This document shows positions 7,423-13,584 of a stretch of DNA of 13,584 nucleotides, piece by piece (positions within the stretch are counted from its first letter, which is position 1; every line of letters starts with the position of its first letter). Under the pieces are notes generated by a model. That model was not told the origin of the DNA and did not search any database. It was given only the letters and a program-made list of their open reading frames with translations. Origin of the DNA: Chloroflexota bacterium (GTDB taxonomy: Bacteria > Chloroflexota > UBA11872); the NCBI GenBank assembly GCA_026707185.1, contig JAPOXI010000003.1, positions 8,326 to 21,909 on the forward strand. The letters run 5' to 3'. A program made the position numbers and the translations under genes.

Positions 7423-8555
7423 CGACGGGCCGACCGCGCATTCTTCAAGTTGTGACATCGCTGGCTGTCGGTGGCGCCCAGCGGCATCTGCTGGAATTGC
7501 TGCCCGGTCTTCGCGAGTTCGCGGAGATTGACCTTGTCTACTTTCGCGATCACGACCTGCGCCCCGAGTTTGAGGCTTGTGTCGATGGCATGTCGCACAT
7601 TCCCATGGCTGGTCCCCTGGGCGCGGTATTGCTGCCCCGGTTGGCGGTACAGATCAGGCGCGGTCGCTATGCGCTGGTGCATACGCACTTGCTTCGCGCG
7701 GACATGTATGGCTCGTTAGCAGCTCGTGGGGTTGGCATCCGTGCCATCGTGTCCACCAAGCACAACATCGAAACGCGGCTTGGGTCGGCGTCGGCGCGCG
7801 CCCTTCACGCGCTGGCGACGCGTCCCACGAGGCGTACGATCGCCATTTCCGAAGCCGTCGCACGTTGGGCGAACCAGCAACTCGGCGTTCCGCGAGACCG
7901 GCTGGAGGTCATTCGATACGGGCTGGATCCCGCGCCGTTCACTGGCCTGAGTCGCACGGCTGCGCGCCACGAGCTTGGCGTGGAGGCAGACACTCCACTG
8001 GTCCTCTGCCCTGCGCGTCTCGATCCGCAGAAGCGCCACGATGTGCTCCTGCGGGCGTTTGCGCGCGTCCGCCAAAGCCTCGGTAACGCCCAGTTGCTCT
8101 GCGCTGGCGAGACGCAGCTGGGCGGCCCTGCATACCGGGCGCGGGTGCTCCAGCTATCTGACGACCTGGGCCTGCGCGACGCGGTTCGCTGGCTAGGCGT
8201 ACGCTCCGACATTCCCAACCTGATGGCTGCTGCCGATGTCGTGGTGCTGGCGTCGGACTGGGAGGGACTGGGACTGGTGGTGATGGAAGCCGCGATGGCG
8301 AGCCGGCCAGTTGTGGCGACGGCCGTTGGGGGCGTTCCCGAAATCGTGGAGCACGACAAGACCGGGTTGCTTGTACCCAAGGGCGACGAGCAAGCACTCG
8401 CTTCTGAATTGACGTCGGTTCTGCTCGATACGGAGCGCCGGGCGCGAATGGGCTCCGGCGCGCGACGGTACGCGGCCCAAGCGTTCGACTTGGAGGGTAT
8501 GCGTACCGCAACGCGCGCCCTCTATGCGTCAGTGATTCGCGACGCCGCCGCGTAA
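7419..8555 (+). CDS. Glycosyltransferase, GT4 family
   Basis: A 378-residue GT-B glycosyltransferase. The N-terminus RILQVVTSLAVGGAQRHLLE (7-26) is the typical GT4 opening, with the GGAQRH acceptor loop. VHTHLLRADMYG (87-98) and the following STKHN (112-116) match the HTHL.K/R.D region of enzymes that act on lipid-linked or early glycan acceptors. The donor domain starts near 194 (LVLCPARLDPQKRHD). The E-x7-E signature is intact at E282 and E290 (EGLGLVVME), followed by ASRPVVATAVGGVPEIV. The GTG start at 7419 overlaps the preceding stop by 4 bases. It is the last gene before the 69-base gap with a hairpin, so it may end the first transcription unit. It looks paralogous to the GT4 gene at 9608-10759, sharing the GG.-.RHLL loop. 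Confidence 0.91.
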   Translation: MTTGRPRILQVVTSLAVGGAQRHLLELLPGLREFAEIDLVYFRDHDLRPEFEACVDGMSHIPMAGPLGAVLLPRLAVQIRRGRYALVHTHLLRADMYGSLAARGVGIRAIVSTKHNIETRLGSASARALHALATRPTRRTIAISEAVARWANQQLGVPRDRLEVIRYGLDPAPFTGLSRTAARHELGVEADTPLVLCPARLDPQKRHDVLLRAFARVRQSLGNAQLLCAGETQLGGPAYRARVLQLSDDLGLRDAVRWLGVRSDIPNLMAAADVVVLASDWEGLGLVVMEAAMASRPVVATAVGGVPEIVEHDKTGLLVPKGDEQALASELTSVLLDTERRARMGSGARRYAAQAFDLEGMRTATRALYASVIRDAAA

Positions 8556-8575
8556 CGTGGCGATTGGCTCGCCGA

Positions 8576-8581
8576 TATACT
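8576..8581 (+). promoter_or_regulatory. Possible -10 element (TATACT)
   Basis: TATACT differs from the sigma-70 -10 consensus at one position and stands out in a GC-rich gap directly upstream of the epimerase gene. No convincing -35 box lies 16 to 18 bases upstream and there is no extended TGn. If it is used, transcription would start close to the hairpin at 8587-8605. The call is speculative and rests only on this six-base match. Confidence 0.2.
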
Positions 8582-8586
8582 TTCGC

Positions 8587-8610
8587 AGCGCGCGGCCGGC
8601 GCGCTTTCTT
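8587..8610 (+). terminator. Candidate Rho-independent terminator or 5' hairpin
   Basis: A seven-base-pair stem (AGCGCGC at 8587-8593 with GCGCGCT at 8599-8605) encloses a five-base loop (GGCCG) and runs directly into a T-rich segment that reads TTTCTT from 8605 to 8610. The stem is GC except for the closing A-T pair. It lies 31 bases after the stop of the upstream glycosyltransferase and 14 bases before the epimerase ATG. It fits a weak intrinsic terminator, but the interrupted T-tract, the high local GC and the close downstream start also allow an attenuator or a hairpin of no function. Confidence 0.42.
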
Positions 8611-8624
8611 CACGCGGGGATTTG

Positions 8625-9599
8625 ATGCCACAGGCAAGCAGCCGTCCTGTAACGCTCGTCACAGGGGCATCCGGATTTATTGCGTCCCATCTCTGCGAGT
8701 CGCTGCTTGCGCGAGGCCATCGAGTCATCGGCCTCGATGGGATGACCGACAGCTACGACCTCGAACAGAAGCGGGCGAATCTCAACACACTCCGCCAGCA
8801 CGAGGATTTCGACTTCGTTGAGGCTCACCTCTTGGACGCCGATCTTGAGCTTGATCAGGTGGTCGAAGGTGTGGAGTACGTGTTTCACCTGGCCGCCCGC
8901 GCCGGCGTCCGCGAGGGTTGGACACCAACGAACTTCCAACGGTACATGCAGGACAACAGCCGCTCGACGCAACGGCTGGCCGACGCCGCGCTGCGTGCCG
9001 GCGTCAAGCTCTTCAGCTTCGCCTCAACGTCCTCGATTTACGGCTTCAATCCCAGGATGCCGACCCCGGAGGACCACCCGCTGGAGCCCCGTTCGTTCTA
9101 CGCCATGACCAAGTTGCTTGACGAGCACCTGCTCAGTTCCTACCACCGGCTGTTCGGTCTGCCGGTGGTTGTGCTGCGGTACTACACGCTGTTCGGCCCA
9201 CGGCAGCGGCCCGACATGCTCGTGCACATCGGTCTGAGAGCCATCGCCACCGGCCAACCGATCACAATCTACGGCGACGGCGAGCAGACGCGGGAGCTCA
9301 CATATGTGGCTGATGCGGTCGATGCGCAGGTTCGCGTGCTCGATGAACTACCGATCGGCGAGACGTTCAACATCGGGAGCGGACCCACGGCCTCGGTCAA
9401 CGAGCTGATCGATACGATGGAGCGAGTCGTCGGCAAGCCCGTCGAGAGGATCCACGGCGAGGCGCACCCCGCCGACCAGCTGCACAGCCAGGCCGATACG
9501 TCCAAGGCACGTCGCGTGCTCGGGTTTGACCCGTCCACCACCATCCACGAAGGTATTGCGGCAGAGTTCGAGTGGATGCAACAGGCGGTGCTGCGCTAG
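8625..9599 (+). CDS. NAD-dependent sugar-nucleotide epimerase, UDP-glucuronate 4-epimerase-like
   Basis: A 324-residue extended short-chain dehydrogenase that most likely changes the stereochemistry of a nucleotide sugar in the cytoplasm, supplying a donor to the neighbouring transferases. The NAD-binding motif TGASGFIA (13-20) has Ala in place of the usual third glycine. The DGMTDSYDLEQKRANL stretch at 38-53 and LRYYTLFGPRQRPDML at 184-199 resemble the D.L.DYYD..LK..RL and TVYGP..RPDM segments of UDP-glucuronate 4-epimerases. The catalytic set is visible: T135 in FASTSSIYG and Y159-x3-K163 in FYAMTK. The ATG at 8625 is preferred over TTG 8622, because GGGGA at 8616-8620 is too close to the latter. 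A related 4-epimerase, UDP-xylose synthase or 4,6-dehydratase activity cannot be excluded, but the RPDM motif argues for the 4-epimerase group. Confidence 0.82.
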   Translation: MPQASSRPVTLVTGASGFIASHLCESLLARGHRVIGLDGMTDSYDLEQKRANLNTLRQHEDFDFVEAHLLDADLELDQVVEGVEYVFHLAARAGVREGWTPTNFQRYMQDNSRSTQRLADAALRAGVKLFSFASTSSIYGFNPRMPTPEDHPLEPRSFYAMTKLLDEHLLSSYHRLFGLPVVVLRYYTLFGPRQRPDMLVHIGLRAIATGQPITIYGDGEQTRELTYVADAVDAQVRVLDELPIGETFNIGSGPTASVNELIDTMERVVGKPVERIHGEAHPADQLHSQADTSKARRVLGFDPSTTIHEGIAAEFEWMQQAVLR

Positions 9600-9607
9600 C
9601 GCAGCCG

Positions 9608-10759
9608 ATGACCGACCGCCCGATTCGAGTCCTCCAGGTCATGGAGGCCACGATTGGCGGCACGAAGCGCCATCTGCTGGATCTCGCCGCGGCGTCCGAT
9701 CGCCAGGCCTTCCATTTTGAAGTGGCGTGTCCGCGGGTGCGCTCCGAACCTCGTGGCGACACCTCGTTTTTCGACGACATGTCCGTACTACCTGTTGAGA
9801 TGCACGTGGTACCCATGGTTCGAGCCATTCGACCCATCGCCGACGTACGAGCGACCTGGGACCTCATCACGCTGATCCGGCGTCGGCGTTATGACATCGT
9901 GCATACCCACAGCACAAAGGCGGGCGTGGTTGGTCGCGTAGCCGCCGCACTTTTTCCTCATGTGCGAACGGTTCACACGCCGCATGGTTTCTACTTCCTC
10001 AACTTCGAATCACCGTTTGCACGCAGGCCGCTGCGGTGGCTGGAATTGGTGCTAGGCCGCGTAACCGCGAACCTCATCGTCCTGTCCGAAGGCGAACGGC
10101 AAGTCGCCGGCGAAATCGTGGCGCCCCGAAAGATTCGGAAGATCCCGCTCACCTTTGCGCCGTTCGAGCCGGTGCCGCGCCCCGAGGCCCGCCAACGACT
10201 CGGCCTAGCTGCTGACGCGCCGATCGTCGGTACCACGGCGCGCTTTACCGAGCAGAAGGCGCCGTTCGACATTGCTGAGACATTCGCAGCGATCTACCGA
10301 CAGCGCCCCGATGCTCGGTTTCTCTGGACGAACGACGGTGAGCTGCGAACGCAAGTTGAAGGTCGCCTTCGAGTCCTGGGCGTTCATGAGGCGACGTCAC
10401 TTCCGGGATTCGTCGTTGATGCACGGACGCTGCTCACGGCTCTGGACGTGTACCTGCACATGGCCCGCTGGGAGGGCGTGCCCTACTCGATCATGGAGGT
10501 CATGACGGCGGGAGTTCCGATTGTTGCCGCTCGCGCTGTCGGAACCACTGACCTCGTCGAGCACGGTCGCACCGGGCTCTTGGTCGATCCAGGCGATATT
10601 CCCGCGGCCGCCACGGCAACGCTGCGCTTGTTGACACACTCGAACGAGGCTCGCACGCTAGCGACGAACGCTGGTGCGGCCGTCGCGGTGTACCACGATG
10701 CCCGGGCTATGGCCCGCGCAACCGAGGCGGTATACCGCGAAATGGTGAGGGAGCGCTGA
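9608..10759 (+). CDS. Glycosyltransferase, GT4 family (EpsD/PglA-like)
   Basis: A 383-residue GT-B glycosyltransferase. I chose ATG 9608, 8 bases after the epimerase stop, because IRVLQVMEATIGGTKRHLL begins right after it; an upstream in-frame ATG at 9572 would overlap the epimerase by 28 bases. Motifs: the acceptor loop IGGTKRH at 16-22; VHTHSTKAGVVGR at 98-110 and HTPHGFYF at 123-130, both characteristic of EpsD/PglA-type enzymes that add a sugar to a short undecaprenyl-linked acceptor; donor domain from about 206 (IVGTTARFTEQKAPFD); and an intact E-x7-E signature at E289 and E297 (EGVPYSIME). It stands directly before the priming phosphotransferase, so it may add the second sugar; this is inference from motif and position. 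The last codons lie in a short direct repeat shared with the next gene's start. Confidence 0.9.
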   Translation: MTDRPIRVLQVMEATIGGTKRHLLDLAAASDRQAFHFEVACPRVRSEPRGDTSFFDDMSVLPVEMHVVPMVRAIRPIADVRATWDLITLIRRRRYDIVHTHSTKAGVVGRVAAALFPHVRTVHTPHGFYFLNFESPFARRPLRWLELVLGRVTANLIVLSEGERQVAGEIVAPRKIRKIPLTFAPFEPVPRPEARQRLGLAADAPIVGTTARFTEQKAPFDIAETFAAIYRQRPDARFLWTNDGELRTQVEGRLRVLGVHEATSLPGFVVDARTLLTALDVYLHMARWEGVPYSIMEVMTAGVPIVAARAVGTTDLVEHGRTGLLVDPGDIPAAATATLRLLTHSNEARTLATNAGAAVAVYHDARAMARATEAVYREMVRER

Positions 10760-10772
10760 GGTGAGGGAGCGC
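10744..10772 (+). repeat. 13-bp direct repeat at a gene junction
   Basis: The 13-base word GGTGAGGGAGCGC occurs at 10744-10756 and again at 10760-10772, separated by TGA, which is the stop codon of the glycosyltransferase gene. Copy one encodes the VRER tail of that protein, and copy two encodes the start (GTG) and RER of the sugar phosphotransferase in another reading frame. AGGGAG of copy one (10748-10753) lies 7 bases before the GTG start at 10761 and is the likely ribosome binding site. Confidence 0.85.
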
Positions 10773-12176
10773 GCGCGCCTCTTCGGCGGCACGCTGGCCG
10801 TGGTCGATATTGCGCTCACTCTTCTGGCGCTCTACCTGGCCGATGTCCTTCGGCACACCCTGCCGATCGGCGCCGGCGACGCCAACCTGCTCTCTTGGCT
10901 AACCGTGCGCGAGTACGTGGTCGTCGGTTTCGTCTGGGCGTTCTTCTTCCGGATGGTCCACCTCTACGACCACCGACGCCTGCTGCGGGTCGTGGACGAA
11001 ATCCGCGTGCTGATTCCGGCCATCATCTTCGCCACCATCGTTCTATTGGCGGCCTTCTTCGTTCTCAAGGTCGAGTTTCTCTCGCGCCTGTTGTTTCTTT
11101 ACTTCATCGCCCTCGATGCCCTGCTTCTCATCAACCTCCGCTGGCTACTCAACCTCGTGATGCGAAGCCGTCGAATCTCCGGCCGCGGAGCAACTCGAGT
11201 CCTGGTGGTCGGCGCCGGACCCGTCGGTGAACGCGTGGCGGCCATGATTCGAGAGCGTCCATGGTCCGGATTCCAGGTCATCGGGTTCGCTGACGATGAC
11301 CCAGAAAAACTTGGCGAGCAGATCCACGAGGCCCGGGTTCTGGGCGCATGTAACGAGCTCGAGGACCTGATTGAGCGCTTCGAAGTTGACGACGTGCTCG
11401 TTGCCTTGCCGATGCACGCACACGAGCGGATTCGTGAGATCGTCGTGGCGCTGGACAGCCTCCCGGTCAGAGTGCGGCTGGTTCCCGACGTGTTTCACCT
11501 CATGGCTGGCCGTGCGATGGCCGAGGATGTGTGGGGCCTGCCATTGATCAGTGTGCGGGCCCCCGTGATCACCGGCCTCGACCGCTTCGTCAAGCGGGTC
11601 TTCGACCTGGTACTGGCCGGAGTCTCGCTCGTGCTGATGGCGCCGGTGCTCGCAGTCCTGGCACTGGCCGTCTTCCTGGACGGGGGGCGTCCGGTCGTTT
11701 TCGCACAGCGGCGCGTTGGTGAGACCGGCCGGAAGTTCACAATGTTCAAGCTACGCACGATGGTCCCGGATGCCGAGAGTCAGCAGGAAGCCGCTCTCCA
11801 GGGCGGCGCTGCCGTCAAGGCGGTGTACAAGCCGCTCAACGATCCGCGCGTGACGCGCGTCGGCCGCTTCCTACGCCGGACCAGCCTGGACGAACTACCT
11901 CAGCTGTGGAACGTACTGCGCGGCGAAATGAGCTTGGTTGGACCGCGCCCCGAACTCCCGTGGGTCGTCGAGAAGTATGAATCTTGGCAGCGACAGCGTC
12001 TGGCGGTACTTCCCGGAATTACCGGCTGGTGGCAGGTAAGCGGCCGCGGCGAGCTTCCCCTGCATGAGAACGTCGAATACGACCTCTATTACATCCAGAA
12101 CTACTCGCCGCTGCTCGACCTCACCATCCTGCTGCGCACCCTCTGGGTGGTTGCACGAGGGCGCGGCGCCTACTGA
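10761..12176 (+). CDS. Polyprenyl-phosphate sugar phosphotransferase (WbaP/WcaJ type)
   Basis: A 471-residue polytopic phosphoglycosyltransferase, expected to move a hexose-1-phosphate (or similar) from a nucleotide sugar to undecaprenyl phosphate, the first membrane step of glycan assembly. Order: four N-terminal membrane helices (about 8-30, 50-68, 83-102, 106-130); a Rossmann-like domain opening with RVLVVGAGPVGERVA at 146-160; then the catalytic bacterial sugar transferase domain. That domain begins with KRVFDLVLAGVSL at 278-290, a probable re-entrant helix. Signature motifs follow: QRRVG (316-320), FKLRTM (329-334), NDPRVTRVGRFLRRTSLDEL (360-379) with the catalytic Asp-Glu pair D377-E378, and SLVGPRPE (391-398). 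The length matches full-size WbaP/WcaJ proteins. The GTG start has AGGGAG 7 bases upstream. The priming sugar (glucose, galactose or other) cannot be told from the sequence. Confidence 0.93.
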   Translation: MRERARLFGGTLAVVDIALTLLALYLADVLRHTLPIGAGDANLLSWLTVREYVVVGFVWAFFFRMVHLYDHRRLLRVVDEIRVLIPAIIFATIVLLAAFFVLKVEFLSRLLFLYFIALDALLLINLRWLLNLVMRSRRISGRGATRVLVVGAGPVGERVAAMIRERPWSGFQVIGFADDDPEKLGEQIHEARVLGACNELEDLIERFEVDDVLVALPMHAHERIREIVVALDSLPVRVRLVPDVFHLMAGRAMAEDVWGLPLISVRAPVITGLDRFVKRVFDLVLAGVSLVLMAPVLAVLALAVFLDGGRPVVFAQRRVGETGRKFTMFKLRTMVPDAESQQEAALQGGAAVKAVYKPLNDPRVTRVGRFLRRTSLDELPQLWNVLRGEMSLVGPRPELPWVVEKYESWQRQRLAVLPGITGWWQVSGRGELPLHENVEYDLYYIQNYSPLLDLTILLRTLWVVARGRGAY

Positions 12177-12262
12177 CCAGTGGCCTGATCGGGCAGTACG
12201 GGGCAGGTCCTTCGACAGCCCGCGCCCGTGAGCCGACCTCCCGTCGTTCCGCCCGCCGGAAG

Positions 12263-13549
12263 TTACTCCTTCGGGATCGTACGTCCGTGGGTCAGGCGAC
12301 CTTCAAAGGTGTAGAAGGGATCGTCCTTGGCTAAGGGCAACGCGACCGTCCGGCCCGTTTCCTGCGACTTGTAGACCGCGCGCGTGAACTCGGCGTGGTG
12401 GTGGGGTACGCGCAGCGGCGCCGGCGTGTCTGAATTGCTCAGGATCGACTCCAGCCAGATCTGGCTCTGGTACATCTCCGTGGCGCGCGCGGGTGCGTCG
12501 GACACTTCAGCCTCCAGGGCCTCCAGGCGCTGCACCAGGGACGGGTCGTGATTGGACCCAAACTTTACGTTGCACTCCCAGCCGTTTTCGCGCGCTCCGA
12601 GCATCACCGTTGGTATGTCCGGATGTGTGTACTCCTGGTGCAGAACCATCGAAGCCTCGCTGCCGATTACTTCGATCCGATAGGTCGGCGTGAGCGGATT
12701 GGTGTGATGTAGCAGCGATGACTGCACCATGCCGCGCGCGCCGTTCGCGAACTTCACCAGTGAGAGGGTCAAGTCATCGGTCTCGATGTAACGAAGCATG
12801 GCACCCGCGTACGACGTGACTTCGGCGATCGGAGTGCCAACCACGAACAGAAACGGATCGATGATGTAGCGCCCGTGGTGAAACACCGACGTTCCGCCTT
12901 CGCCGCCCCAGGTGCCGTGCCAGTGGGTGGGTTTGAAGTAGGGCGACTGTGGCCGGAACAGGTTCAGCTCAACCTTCGCCATGGCCATCTGGCCCATCAA
13001 TCCGCTGGCAACCGCGTGCTGCGCGTGCCGCATGCCGCGGCTGTAGCGCGAACCGACCTGGACGTGCAGTTTGATGCCCGCCGCTTCAGCCGCTTCCAGC
13101 ATGGCGTCGGCTTCCTCCACGCTTCGAGCCATCGGACCTTGGGTGAAGACGTGAACCCCTTGTGCAGCGGCTTCGACGGTTGGACCGCCCCGAACGGACG
13201 GCGCTGTGAGCAGCACGATGGCATCTACGTCGGCGCCGGCCAGCAGTTCGCTGTGACTCGCGAACTTCTGGATCGAATTCGAGGCGGCGTCTTCAGCCGA
13301 CTCAGCACGGGCCAGCGCGGACTCTCGGTCGGCGTCGCTGCGGGCACCCGTAGCGATCGCATGCTCCCGCGCGGCCTCCGCCCGATAGCCTTGCGTCAGA
13401 CCCTCGGCCCGATCGCGTGCCAGCTCAGGGACCAAATCGGCAACGGCGACCACGTGCGCCAACTCGTGTAGCCCCAGGTAGATGTCCGTGTATAAGCGGG
13501 AGATCCCGCCACAGCCCACAAATCCGACCCTCAGCGGCGCCGTTGCCAT
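12263..13549 (-). CDS. Gfo/Idh/MocA-fold protein with atypical catalytic positions
   Basis: A 428-residue protein convergent to the glycan operon. Residues 7-17 (RVGFVGCGGIS) form the NAD(P)-binding GxGxxG-type motif, and the C-terminal alpha/beta domain follows from about 160. Three hallmark oxidoreductase positions are changed: EKP reads QGP (137-139), so the catalytic Lys is Gly; and in the D-x3-H segment aligned at 224-228 (HHGRY) the Asp is His and the His is Tyr. An Ala/Glu-rich, probably helical insertion of roughly 35 residues lies between about 45 and 98. The family usually oxidises or reduces sugars and cyclitols; this member may bind NAD but use another chemistry (some NAD-dependent glycosidases, such as GH109, share the fold) or may not be catalytic. 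The ATG is at 13549, with GGGGGA (13557-13562, - strand) 7 bases upstream. It is probably transcribed separately from the + strand genes. Confidence 0.88.
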   Translation of the reverse strand: MATAPLRVGFVGCGGISRLYTDIYLGLHELAHVVAVADLVPELARDRAEGLTQGYRAEAAREHAIATGARSDADRESALARAESAEDAASNSIQKFASHSELLAGADVDAIVLLTAPSVRGGPTVEAAAQGVHVFTQGPMARSVEEADAMLEAAEAAGIKLHVQVGSRYSRGMRHAQHAVASGLMGQMAMAKVELNLFRPQSPYFKPTHWHGTWGGEGGTSVFHHGRYIIDPFLFVVGTPIAEVTSYAGAMLRYIETDDLTLSLVKFANGARGMVQSSLLHHTNPLTPTYRIEVIGSEASMVLHQEYTHPDIPTVMLGARENGWECNVKFGSNHDPSLVQRLEALEAEVSDAPARATEMYQSQIWLESILSNSDTPAPLRVPHHHAEFTRAVYKSQETGRTVALPLAKDDPFYTFEGRLTHGRTIPKE

Positions 13550-13556
13550 TTCGTTA

Positions 13557-13562
13557 TCCCCC
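13557..13562 (-). promoter_or_regulatory. Shine-Dalgarno-like site for the Gfo/Idh/MocA gene
   Basis: On the - strand this reads GGGGGA and ends 7 bases before the ATG at 13549. The spacing supports that start codon. No clear promoter can be read in the few bases left before the window edge. Confidence 0.5.
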
Positions 13563-13584
13563 GGAGCCCGACTCCGTCTGTATC

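Noticed and set aside
7939..8637. A 232-codon - strand open frame over the GT4 3' end and the 8556-8624 gap
   Set aside because: Low-complexity Arg/Pro/Ser-rich translation typical of an antisense shadow.
12177..12262. A terminator between the convergent phosphotransferase and Gfo/Idh/MocA genes
   Set aside because: Only short imperfect pairings (for example GGGC with GCCC across a long loop) and no T-tract on either strand; not convincing.
12875..13471. A 198-codon + strand open frame opposite the Gfo/Idh/MocA gene
   Set aside because: The - strand gene has a clear family fold and a ribosome binding site; this frame shows no motif.
13562..13576. Small inverted repeat (CGGAG / CTCCG) upstream of the Gfo/Idh/MocA gene
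   Set aside because: A five-base stem in GC-rich DNA is expected by chance, and too little upstream sequence is present to judge an operator.

Overview
This is a gene-dense, high-GC bacterial window. It carries eleven co-oriented genes on the + strand (positions 1 to 12176) and one convergent gene on the - strand (12263 to 13549). The + strand block is a surface-glycan (capsule, exopolysaccharide or O-antigen type) assembly locus. Nothing in the sequence fixes the organism. There are no rRNA or tRNA genes, mobile elements or CRISPR arrays. High GC, frequent GTG starts, tightly overlapped genes and a Gfo/Idh/MocA neighbour would suit a Chloroflexota- or Actinomycetota-like environmental bacterium, but that is a weak inference.

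Layout: (1) the 3' end of a YfhO-like membrane protein, cut by the window edge; (2) a GT4 glycosyltransferase; (3) a Wzx-like polysaccharide flippase of the MOP superfamily; (4) a CgeB-like glycosyltransferase; (5) a SAM-dependent methyltransferase; (6, 7, 8) three more GT4 glycosyltransferases; then a 69-base gap holding a GC-rich hairpin followed by a T-rich run; (9) an NAD-dependent sugar-nucleotide epimerase resembling UDP-glucuronate 4-epimerases; (10) a fifth GT4 glycosyltransferase; (11) a polyprenyl-phosphate sugar phosphotransferase (WbaP/WcaJ type). Four junctions have 4-base GTGA start/stop overlaps, and most others are within a few bases, so the block is probably one or two translationally coupled operons split at the 8556-8624 gap.

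Proposed working model (inference from families): the gene 11 product loads the first sugar-phosphate onto undecaprenyl phosphate at the inner membrane face. The six cytoplasmic glycosyltransferases extend it, the epimerase supplies a nucleotide sugar, and the methyltransferase may decorate the glycan. The flippase then moves the lipid-linked oligosaccharide across the membrane, and the YfhO-like GT-C-type protein may modify it outside. No Wzy polymerase, Wzz/Wzc length regulator or Wza export gene is visible, so those functions must lie elsewhere, or the product is not polymerised.

The - strand gene encodes a Gfo/Idh/MocA-fold protein. Its canonical catalytic Lys, Asp and His positions are all substituted, and it carries an Ala-rich insertion in the nucleotide-binding domain. 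It is the most unusual protein here. I did not find convincing evidence of a wholly new multi-gene system. The 86 bases between genes 11 and 12 show no convincing terminator.
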